Positions 34,529 through 52,700 of a DNA stretch of 64,000 nt are shown piece by piece. The stretch lies in assembly GCA_023630585.1 (NCBI GenBank), contig CM042565.1, forward strand, positions 7,499,513 through 7,563,512. Direction: 5' to 3'. Numbering within the stretch: position 1 is the first letter of the stretch; every line of letters starts with the position of its first letter. The notes beneath the pieces were generated by a model, which was not told the origin of the DNA, did no database searches, and was given only the letters and a program-made list of their open reading frames with translations. The stretch is from Cranoglanis bouderius (taxonomy: Eukaryota; Chordata; Actinopteri; Siluriformes; Cranoglanididae). Made by a program: the position numbers and the translations under genes.

Positions 34529-34868
34529 GAGCACATATTACAACATATATTGTAAATGTTATTTCCTAAACTATATGATATTTATGATATCACCACATCA
34601 TCCCCCATGAACTATGGATACAAATGACACCAAACATGCCCTGAGGAATACTGTAATTAAACACAGTTTAGATAACCAGTTTTAGTTCACCTGGTATCTC
34701 TGAAACACATTCCTGATCATTTTAACCTTAATCACATTACTGCCACAATTTTAGAAATCTACTACAATATGCAATACAAAGAAGTGTACACTGATGCTGT
34801 GCTGGAAATTTGAGTGAAGTTTAGGGGAGGCAGGATTCTTACCCTGGGGTGGATGATATAATTGAGCT
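33440..34868. other. Intergenic stretch, no gene recognised
   Basis: Contains a TG microsatellite at about 34469-34525. Pieces such as AGGTTTCTATCAACGTGC look repeat-like, but I could not define ends or a class. Confidence 0.4.
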
Positions 34869-34869
34869 A

Positions 34870-36915
34870 CAGTGCTGTGAAAAAGTATTTTCCCCATCCT
34901 GATTTCATCTGTTTTTGTGTATATCTCATACTAAATAGTTTTAGATCTTCCGGTGAAATACAACATAAAACAAAGGCAACATGAGTAAACACACAATAGT
35001 TATTTATTTATTTATTTATTTTATTGAAGCAAAAAAAAAGGGTATCCATCACCTATCACCCACGTGAAAAACTAATTGTCCCCTTAAACTTAAAATCTGG
35101 TTGTGCCACCTTTAGCAGCATTAAGTGCAATCAAATGCTTAAGATAACTGGAGATCAGCCTTTCACTTACATCTAGGACTAGGACTTACTCCTATGCTTT
35201 GGACCATTGTCTTGCTGCATAATCCAGTTGCCCTTGAGTTTCAACTTACAGACTGAAGACTGAACATTCTCCTTTAGGATTTTCTGGTAGAGAGCAGATT
35301 TCATGTTTCCCTCAATTATTGCAAGTTGCCCAAGCGCTGAAGCAGCAAAGCATCCCCACACCATCACACCTCCACCACCATGCTTGACCCGTAGGTACAG
35401 TGGGGGAAAAAAGTATTTGATCCCCTGCTGATTTTGTGCGTTTGCCCACTGACAAAGAAATGATCAGTCTATAATTTTAATGGTAGGTGTATTTTAACAG
35501 TGAGAGACAGAATAACAACAAAAAAAATCCAGAAAAACGCATTTCAAAAAAGTTATAAATTGATTTGCATTTTAATGAGGGAAATAAGTATTTGATCCCC
35601 TATCAGTCAGCAAGATTTCTGGCTCCCAGGTGTCTTTTACACAGGTAATGAGCTGAGATTAGGAGCACTTTCTTAAAAGGAGTGCTCCTAATCTCAGTTT
35701 GTTACCTGTAAAAAGACACCTGTCCACAGAAGCAATCAATCAATCAGATTCCAAACTCTCCACCATGGCCAAGACCAAAGAGCTGTCCAGGGATGTCAGG
35801 GACAAGATTGTAGACCTACACAAGGCTAGAATGGGCTCCAAGACCATCGCCAAGCAGCTTGGTGAGAAGGTGACAACAGTTGGTGCAATTATTAACAGAA
35901 GAAACTGTCAGTCTCCCTCGGTCTGGGGCTCCATGCAAGATCTCACCTCGTGGAGTATCAATGATGATGAGAACGGTGAGGAATCAGCCCAGAACTACAC
36001 GGAAGGATCTTGTTAATGATCTCAAGGCAGCTGGGACCATAGTCACCAAGAAAACAATTGGTAACACACTACGCCGTGAAGGACTGAAATCCTGAAGCGC
36101 CCGCAAGGTCCCCCTGCAAAAGAAAGCACATGTACAGGCCCGTCTGAAGTTTGCCTGAATGATTCAGAGGAGAACTGGGTGAAAGTGTTATGGTCAGGTG
36201 TGGTCAGATCTCTTTGGCATCAACTCAACTCGCCGTGTTTGGAGGAGGAGGAATGCTGCCTATGACCCCAAGTCATAACACCATCCCCACCATCAAACAT
36301 GGAGGTGGGAACATTATGCTTTGGGGGTGTTTTTCTGCTAAGGGGACGGGACAACTGCACCGCATCAAAGGGACGATGGACGGGGCCATGTACCGTCAAA
36401 TCTTGGGTGAGAACCTCCTTCCCTCAGCCAGGGCATTGAAAATGACCTTAATGACTTGGAGAGGATCTGCAAAGAGGAGTGGGACAAAATCCCTCCTGAG
36501 ATGTGTGCAAACCTGGTGGCCAACTATAAGAAACGTCTGACCTCTGTGATTGCCAACAAGGGTTTTGCCACCAAGTAGTAAGTCGAAGGGGTCAAATACT
36601 TATTTCCCTCATTCAAAAGCAAATCAATTTATAACTTTTTTGAGTTACTACTGTGCCGAATTTTTTTATTTGAAGATAATGGCTCTCACTGTGGTCACTG
36701 TGGTGTAGGAGTCCCAAAGCCTTTGAAAGAGCTCTGTAACCCTTCCCAGACTGATGTATTTAGGTCACCATCTTCTTCATCATTTCTGGAATTTCTTTCA
36801 GTTTTGGCATAGTGTGTTACTGGGTAAGCCATTTTAACCAACTTCATGCTGTTGAAAAAGTTCTATGTAAGTGCTGATTTGATTGAACAGGGTTTGCAGT
36901 AATGAGGCCTGGTTC
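34870..36915 (-). mobile_element. Tc1 deletion derivative (same subfamily as 7726), split by another Tc1
   Basis: Left end CAGTGCTGTGAAAAAGTATT after TA at 34868. The interior matches the 7726 copy, including the same short junction where the transposase C-terminus is missing (about 35160). The minus-strand catalytic fragment is 35179-35367 (MMVWGCFAASALGQLA). It resumes after the nested element at about 36650 and fades out near 36915 without its far terminal repeat. Confidence 0.78.
35398..36650 (+). mobile_element. Nested Tc1 element with broken transposase
   Basis: Starts CAGTGGGGGAAAAAAGTATT after TA at 35396. The inner part of the right arm (GGGTCAAATACTTATTTCCC) is present, but the outermost end is lost. 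Transposase remnants in several frames: MAKTKELSRDVRDKIVDLHK at 35765, NQPRTTRKDLVNDLKAAGTI, then IKHGGGNIMLWGCFSAKGTG at 36290, and a C-terminal piece with deletions. A pseudogene with several frameshifts and stops. Confidence 0.85.
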
Positions 36916-37822
36916 AATGTAAAAATTACAGAAAGTTAACCCTAGAAACACAGCATGAACCAGTAGAGCATTATAGACTTGAAACACTTTATAGAAATCA
37001 TGATTGCAGCTGTCTACCTGCCTTTAAGTGTGTAATAGTTTGCAGTACATTCTTTTTATTATGCTATTGATGAGACTTGGTAAAGGCACTGCCTTATACT
37101 ACCCTAATAGTTTAATTGGAAAGATATTATTATATAATTGATTTTAATACTCCTGTCACTCTCCATCAGTCAACCATATACAGGATACTTAAGTACTGTT
37201 CTGACCTCCTATTAGGCCCGACATCCCTTTATTACAGAGCAATATCAATCAAGGCAAGGCCATCACAATAAAGAGGAAAATCTAAACTATGATGCACCAA
37301 CTTTCTGCAGTATGAGCTGATGTGCTTCATACATTTTAATTCAAGTTTTGTGCCTCGTAAAGTAATCTTCATAGTGAAAGTGATTCCAAAATTACACATT
37401 TCGAATCACAGTAGATTCACACCAAAAGATAAACACTGAAAAGTAAACACCAAAACTGTATTTATTGAACTACAAAGATACAGAGAAAGCTGATGGACCA
37501 ACTCTTTCTCACAAACAGAAAATTTCATGACAGCATCAAGATAGGCAGTAAGAAAATGCATACAATCAATCCTATCATTGTTTCCAAAACCCCACATATT
37601 TGCATATTTTTGTATTTTGCCTACTTAACAGATAACAGATCAAGTTATTCAGTGAGGTATCGACACCACTATTACAAATAAGAGTTTGGCTTAATGTATC
37701 TAATATATTTACATTGAATCGTGGCATAAGTTCACAAATTGGAAACCAAGTTTAGAGTTTGTCTTTTTCTTACATTTCACCTAAAATCACTCATTTCTCT
37801 CAGTTCATTTCTTTACCTCTCC
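36916..37822. other. Intergenic stretch and surf6 3' UTR region
   Basis: Between the Tc1 remnant and the surf6 stop codon. An AATAAA on the minus strand at about 37458 is a candidate surf6 polyadenylation signal. Nothing else recognised. Confidence 0.4.
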
Positions 37823-44418
<6,596 letters not shown>

Positions 44419-44982
44419 CTTTGGAGATTAAACTGTAAATAAAACTACACGTAACACATAATGTATGTGTGATCTTACTTAAGAGATACAAACTAACAAG
44501 CATCTGATATTCACAAGCATTGCTCTTTACCGAAAATGCAACAATAAAATGATCTTAAAATTGAATGTATCGTTATTTACCTGCTTTGCAGTTTAGAAAT
44601 ATCCTCCGGTAACTGTAAATGTACTTCTATATCTTCCGTATTGTGAACAATCTGTGGTTACATTTCTTATCCTTTTAGATCAAACATTTAAATCGTGGCA
44701 AATTCTGAAACTTAGAACAAACTACAAACATTATGGGACAAAAAACATAAAATAAAACAGCGTGCTTCTGCACTAACGTTCAGCTCAGACACATGTGCTT
44801 ATACCGCGCGTGCGCAAATTTCCTAACGTCCCGGAAATGGTTACATTGAAAACATTCCCTTTAGCACACATGCTTTAGAGGTTAATTTGGGTGTTTGTTG
44901 ACCAACTGCTTATTAAATTAAGTTTAAACAGATACATGAGAACCCACTGAAGATTTCACGTTACAGTATTTAGTGTGTAATC
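44419..44982. promoter_or_regulatory. Divergent promoter between surf6 and surf1
   Basis: 564 bp separate the two start codons. GCGCGTGCGCA at 44806-44816 resembles an NRF-1 site and CCGGAA at 44831-44836 is an ETS/GABP core. Both factor types are known regulators of cytochrome oxidase genes, which fits surf1. No TATA box is evident. In mammals the head-to-head partner of SURF1 is SURF2, so the surf6 pairing is a fish or lineage arrangement. Sites are by inspection only. Confidence 0.6.
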
Positions 44983-46718
44983 ATGAGCAGTTTCAAATTT
45001 ATGCTGCCGCTGTGCAATTACAGCCGCAGGATCATTCGGATTAATGTAAGTCTCTTTTCATTAGTTATGACACTGAGCAACTGTCAATATTTTGATAAAC
45101 ATACTCTAGCTATGAAAACTTAAAGCGGCTATTAATCATTCAAACTTTTCCTATAGGAACCTTTAACCCATGTGTTCTGTTTTTACTTAAATGGAACCAT
45201 ACTGTTTTTTTTATTTCGACATGTTTCATTTTCTCTATTGAACATGAAAAAAAGGATTTTACAGTCTACAGTTTACACAGAATGGTGTGGGGGACAAAAA
45301 CACCCAGTGATCTTCTGCTGTTGTAGCCCATCTGCCTCAAGGTTTGACCTTGTTATGTGTTCTGAGATGCTTTTCTGCTCACCACGGTTGAAAGAGTGAT
45401 TATTTGGGTTACTGTAGCTTTCCTGTCAACTCGAAGCAGTCTGGCCATTATCCTCCGACCTCTCTCATCAACAAGAAGTTTTCTGCTGGCAGAACTGCCA
45501 CTCACTGGATGTTTTTTTTTTTTTTTAAACACACCATTCTGTGTAAACTCTAGAGACTGTTATATGTGAAAATCCCAGGAGATAACAATTTATGAAATAC
45601 TCAAACCAGCCTATTTGGCACCAACATCCATGCCACGGTCAAAGTCACTGAGATCACATTTTTTCCTCCCATGCTGACGTTTAATATGAACATTAACTGA
45701 AGCTCTTGACCTGTATCTGTATGATTTTATGCATTGTGCTGTTGCCACATGGCTGATTTGATAACTGCATATATGAGCTGGGGTACAGCATTACAGTGGC
45801 TGATGAGTGTATATTACACAGGTTATGTATCGATTATAAAACCGATTACAAAAGTTGGTGAAATATCAGTTGACACCAACTGCTTTTAAAAAAAATAATA
45901 AAACAATTAGATACATTCACTTATGCTGCCTTCAAGTCTTGTCAAAAATATCATAATGATGAGGTAAACCCACATGAACCCCATAACAATGTTTTAACTC
46001 ATGAACATTTCAATGAGCCCTGACTTTCCAAGTTGGGGCCATGTCAATAACAAAAAAGTCATGGTGGCCCAGAGTATGAAGATGCTACGATTCAAGTGAT
46101 AATTATGCATGTTAGTTCTTTATCTTCTTTCAGTAAAGCAAAATTAACTTCTTGTTGTTGATGATCCAAAAAGTAAATGAAAACAAAACAAAAAAAAATT
46201 CTCAGGCTGTCTCATTGTGACTGACCAAAACCACTTGAACATATAACATGTCATAATTACCACCTCCGAACATGTACACATGAACTTTTGAGGAGGACTT
46301 GAAGGCATTTCCACTTATACCTGATTAAATACACCTTTTGGTAGGAGCATCCCAAGGAATGAGAACTGTTTCTGTGTGTCTATACTTTCCCCCTAAAACA
46401 TAAATGTATTCAATGTCATTTCAAATAGTATTTTTTGTCTGTCTCGGCTAACCAAAGTCAGTACGACCTGTGAACAGTACATCTAATGCTAAGTAGTGAA
46501 CAGAACACGGGTTAAATGGTCAGTTCAACAAAGTCAAAGCTAGTACTCAATTTGGACACTCCCTTATATGTATAGATAGTTCACTGTTAATGATACTATA
46601 AACAATTATTTTGACATGAGTGATGCATGTGTTTTTGTAAAGGGGGACAGAATTCATAGAATATTTATTTTTCTGTTGTATTCCTTATGGGATATCGCTT
46701 TCTAGATTTGAAAAGGAG

Positions 46719-46776
<58 letters not shown>

Positions 46777-49700
46777 AGGTTTCAGTGAGCACAATATGGC
46801 ACGTACTAAACGCAGAAGGTTTCCATGCCACAACTCCAAGATGTACACCACTACTGACCTAAAAGCACAAGAAAAGTTGGCTCAAAATCATATAAATAAG
46901 CCACAGAAGTTTTGGGATTCTGTTCTGTGGAGCGATGAAACAAAACTGGAAGTTTTCAGCATAATGGATCAGCAGTATCTCTGGAGAAAGAAGAATGAAG
47001 AAGGAACACTGTCCACAGTCTAGCATGGTGGTGGCTTGGTGATGCTCTGGGGCTGTTTTGCATCATCTCGCACTGGAAACCTGCAGCATGTGGAAGGCAA
47101 GGTGGATTCATTGAAGTATCAGGAAATCCTAGGAGAAAACGTCATGCCGTCTGTGAGGAAGCTGAAGCTTGGGCGTCATTGGACATTCCAACAGGACAAT
47201 GATCCCAAGCATACCTCAGATTCCACCAAAGCTTGGCTGCAGAAGAAGTCCTGTAAGATTCTACAGGGCCATCACAGTCACCTGACTTGAACCCATAGAA
47301 AATCTGGGCTAAGATTCCTCAGGAACGCTGCCAGAAGCTGGTGTCTGGCTATGCATCTTGTTTGCAGCAGGTCATAACAGCAAAAGGGTGCTCTACTAAG
47401 TACTAAAGATGCTTGCCATGAAGGGGTTGAATAGTTTTGAAACTGGAGAAGTCATTATAATTAGCATTTTCAGTTGAATTTGGGGAAACCACATGAAGCA
47501 TTCGTTGTGTTGAACTATTTCAGATGCTTTTGTTTGATTTGTTCATTGCAAACAGCTGAAAGTCTGAAAATATTGACAATAAATCTGATTTGCAATGGGG
47601 GTTGAATAATTTTGATTGCAACTGTAACTATTGAACATTGTACCTTGACATTGTACCAATGTTGCTGGAAAATAAAACTATTAAAAAAGGTTTTTTGGGC
47701 CTGTAGGTAAATGAACCATCAGATATTTAGCCAATGAAATGTCCATTTCATCCTCTGTCTTTATAAAATCTATTGTCATTTTTAAAAATTTGTTTACATT
47801 TGTTCACAGTCCATATTTTTGTTTTTCTAGGCACAAACACTCACTCCCACAAGGAATCTTTTCCACAGGTCACAACAGGACCTCCTTAAACATAAGCATG
47901 GTAAGAATAGCTATCTGGACAATGGTCCTGTTTTTTGCCTTGTGATTATTATTATTTTTCTTCAGGTTGTCTTACTACCTGTTTAGAGAGGCATAAGAAG
48001 TGTTCTTGTAACATAGTAGGTACAGTAGGTATCCAGGTATAAAAGTTTGTGTGTGACAGTAAATGTTCTATTCACTAAGGGGGCACAAGGTTACAGGGTG
48101 CTTTTAACAATAGACATTGTCACAAATCAGCTTTTCAGAAATCCGGACGTATGTTTAGATCCACAATGAGCAAACCTGAGGCGACAGTAGCAAGGAAAAA
48201 GTCCCTGAGACTTTAAAAGGAACCAGAATCGAAAGGCAACCTGTCCTCTTCTGGGTGACATCAGATAGTAACATTATAAATCATTACACTTCTACAACTG
48301 TATAGTATAAAGTCAAACAGTATTAAGTGTGTTGAAAGGATGTTCAGTATGAGCATATTGTGAATAAGTGTCCTGGAAAGAGCACAGGACAGTCTTTATG
48401 ATAACAGCATTGGTTTTTAGGTCTACAGTATACAGCTGAGATGAGGGTGATGTTTGCTCATAAACAGTTTTTGGGAATAATTGCAAATTTTAACACTGCA
48501 AAATCGGGCAGGTCAGGTGTGTGAGAGGAACCACAGAAGTGTGTCAGGATCTGGCAGGACATCAGGCAGCAGGACTACATAGATTTGAGTATTTCAGAAA
48601 CTGTAAACCTTGCATAACTTTAAGGCAAAATGAAAAAGCCAAAGAAAAACCATACACAACTCAAACAGGGAATTGGGATTTTCTAAATCAAAGCCATTAA
48701 TTTCACTCAGGACTATTGTAGTTTTGAGATAACTACAACTTAATATACACTGAACATATTTATAAACGCAACACTTTTGTTTTTGCCCCCATTTTTCATG
48801 AGCTGATCTCAAAGATCTAAGACTTTTTCTATGTACACAAAAGGCCTATTTCTCTCAAATATTGTTGACAAATCTGTCTAAATCTGTGTTAGTGAGCACT
48901 TCTCTTTTGCCGAGATAATCCATCCACCTCACAGGTGTGGCATATCAAGATGCTGATTAGACAGCATGATTATTGCACAGGTGTGCCTTAGGCTGGCCAC
49001 AATAAAAGGCCACTCTAAAATGTGCAGTTTTACTGTATTGGGGGGTCCGGGGGGGTCCGAAAACCAGTCAGTATCTGGTGTGACCACCATTTGCCTCACG
49101 CAGTGCAACACATCTCCTTCGCATAGAGTTGATCAGGTAGTTGATTGTGGCCTGTGGAATGTTGGTCCACTCCTCTTCAATGGCTGTGCGAAGTTGCTGG
49201 ATATTGGCAGGAACTGGAACACGCTGTCGTATACGCCGATCCAGAGCATCCCAAACATGCTCAATGGGTGACATGTCCGGTGAGTATGCTGGCCATGCAA
49301 GAACTGGGATGTTTTCAGCTTCCAGGAATTGTGTACAGATCCTTGCAACATGGGGCCATGCATTATCATGCTGCAATATGAGGTGATGGTCGTGGATGAA
49401 TGGCACAACAATGGACCTCAGGATCTCGTCACGGTATCTCTGTGCATTCAAAATGCCATCAATAAAATGCACCTGTGTTCGTTGTCCATAACATACGCCT
49501 GCCCATACCATAACCCCACCGCCACCATGGGCCACTCGATCCACAACGTTGACATCAGCAAACCGCTCACCCACACAACGCCATACACACTGTCTGCCAT
49601 CTGCCCTGTACAGGGAAACCCGGGATTCATCCGTGAAGAGAACACCTCTCCAAAGTGCCAGACGCCATCGAATGTGAGCATTTGCCCACTCAAGTTGGTT

Positions 49701-52700
49701 ACGATGACGAACTGCAGTCAGGTTGAGACCCCGATGAGGACGACGAGCATGCAGATGAGCTTCCCTGAGACAGTTTCTGACAGTTTGTGCAGAAATTCTT
49801 TGGTTATGCAAACCGAGTGTTGCAGCAGCTGTCCGGGTGGCTGGTCTCAGACGATCTTGGAGGTGAAGATGCTGGATGTGGAGGTCCTGGGCTGGTGTGG
49901 TTACACGTGGTCATCTGTGGCATTACACATTGCGACATCTGTGGCATTGTGCTGTGTGATAAAACTGCACATTTTAGAGTGGCCTTTTATTGTGGCCAGC
50001 CTAAGGCACACCTGTGCAATAATCATGCTGTCTAATCAGCATCTTGATATGCCACACCCGTGAGGTGGATGGATTATCTCGGCAAAGGAGAAGTGCTCAC
50101 TAACACAGATTTAGACAGATTTGTGAACAATATTTGAGAGAAATAGGCCTTTTGTGTACATAGAAAAAGTCTTAGATCTTTGAGTTCAGCTCATGAAAAA
50201 TGGGGGCAAAAACAAAAGTGTTGCGTTTATAATTTTGTCCAGTGTATATAACTTAACTGAAACTAAATCTATCAGTGAAAAAACATTTCCGTTAACTGAA
50301 ATAAAAATAAAAATGTGATTTTCCAAATAAACGAAAACTAAACTACAAACGTTGGTGTCGCTAGCCAAGGGGAGGTACAACTAAGCTATCATTGTATGGG
50401 TTTAGCTGCTACAGTGCCATGCAAAGTACATTAGCTGTTCTTATGCTCTGCTCATATCATGTTCACATAAACTGAAGCTCAAATAGACATTTACACACCT
50501 TGTTTTCCTGCTCAGCCTGAGAGGATGTGAGTGTTTCCGTTTCAACCCCCTATATCCATTTTCCTCTCACATTGACTGACTGTGTGAGCTAGAGTTTTCT
50601 GAATTGATACCTGTCAGCCAATAAGACATTAGTATTTCCAAATGTTTACCTGTAAATGCTGTCTGATTGGTCTCACCTCCGTTCACTGAAGATACAAAAT
50701 TACAACAGTGCCGTCTTCTTTTACTGACATTCAGTTATATAGTGACAAAGCCACTCCAAGTGGAGAATTATTGGGGTTAAAGAAAAAGTCTCTGGGGCCA
50801 CAGCCCCCAATGCCCAGGCCAGGTTACACCCCTAGACAAGCCGAGCAAAATTTTGAAAGCCACATCCTATGCCTGTCTCTCACATCACAACAACCAAGGC
50901 TTCACCCACAACCTCTTTCATTTCACTCTTCGTCTTTTCAGGTGAAGACAGGTGAAGACACTAATAATTATAAAATTTTGATCGTGATCCATTTTTAAAC
51001 CAGACTGACTGTCCGTAAAAAAGTTTTGTTGGTGTCTGTTGGAGCAGTGTGAACATGACAGTCATGTTTCCCAACATTCTAAATCCAACAGACAACTTTT
51101 AAAAGTTGGCGATTGTCGGCGTTGGTGGGCGTCTGTTGGTCCAGTGTGAACCGGACATGAGACTTTCATCCATCTTCGGAACACAAATGAAGTGTTCAAT
51201 GAAATGCGTCGGAGATCTATGCAGAAGTGAATGTATTTTGTGAATAAAGACTTAATTTTAGTTTTTTTTTTTTTTGCACATACACAGCATTCGTATCGCT
51301 TCATAAAATTGGGATTAAACCATTGGAGTCACATGGATTATTTTTCTGATGCCTTTATGAACTTTTTGGAGCTTGAAAGTTTTGGTTACTTGGACTGTCA
51401 ATGGACGGATAGAAATCTCCCAAGTTTCATTAAAAATGTCTTCAGTCGTGTTCCGAAGATGAACGAAAGTCTTATGGGTTTGGAATGAGTAATTGATGAC
51501 AGAATTTTCATTTTTGGGTGAACTATCCCTTTAAGAACAGGTTCAACGGAGTGGATCCATCAATATTGCCGATCATAAATGACCAGATAGATGGCAGAGA
51601 AACTTTTTTTTTATACCATGATATTAAAAACTAAAACAATACTAAAACTAAATACAGCCTTTCGAAAGATAATTTTCGATTTTCGAAAGATAAAAATAAA
51701 ATAAAATCTATTTATGCACCATTAAAACTAACTGAAATAAAACTGAAATTGAAAACCAAAACACAAAACAAAATTTTTTAACTATCAATATTAAAACTAT
51801 AATAACCCTGCTGAATCCATATTAACCAGTTCTACTTTTCATATATATATTTATAGTATAGAAATATATAGAAATAGCAGAAATTGAGCCCCAAAGTCGA
51901 CTAAAATGCCAGATTTCCATGGCCTCTTTCTCAGGCACCGTTGATAACAGAGGCACAGGGATGGTGTTGTTTGAAAGATACTAAAGAGCTTTTTTAAAAT
52001 GTATAACATATAACACATATGTGTTTTGGTTGTTGCAATCCAGAGCTATTGGGCTATTGGCCCGAATCGGGAATCTCGCAGGCTCTCCACAAAATAACGT
52101 GATCACGTGACCAGTATGCTCTCTAAATACAGTATTTTAACTCTATGGGTTGCACAGTTTGGGACTTCTGGTGTTTGAACAGTGCAATTCCATTAAATGC
52201 ATATTTAATAGAATGCTGATATTGCACATTTCTACGATGCACATCGTCACATTTTTGCTTTGCGATGCATTGTGTCACGTATCATTACACCCGTAGTTCT
52301 TACTGTAAGTTCTCAGTAATAAAAGGAAAGGTGTCACCACAATATTTGCTCTTTATGAGTTCAGCTTTCAATCTGTTTTACAGTTCAATTTGCAATCAAG
52401 CGCCAACAGTTCAAATCCACTATTGTCCAGGAAGAAAAGAGTGAGCAGTCCATGCTGAAATGGTTTCTGCTGTTGATCCCTATCACCACCTTTGGCCTTG
52501 GAACATGGCAGGTATTTCCTTCATTGTGTTCACCCTAATAAATCTTACTGATCATGAATAGGTTGGGGCGGTGGTAGCGTTTAATGTGGGTTCCCTCCAG
52601 GTTCTCAGGTTTCCTCCTACCTCTCTAAGCATTTTGATAGGTGGATTGGCTTCTCTAAATTGCCCCTAGGTGTGAATGAGTGCGTGAATGGTGCCCTGTG

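Noticed and set aside
49329..50063. 244-aa plus-strand open frame
   Set aside because: The reverse-strand shadow of the Tc1-like transposase at 49068-49811.
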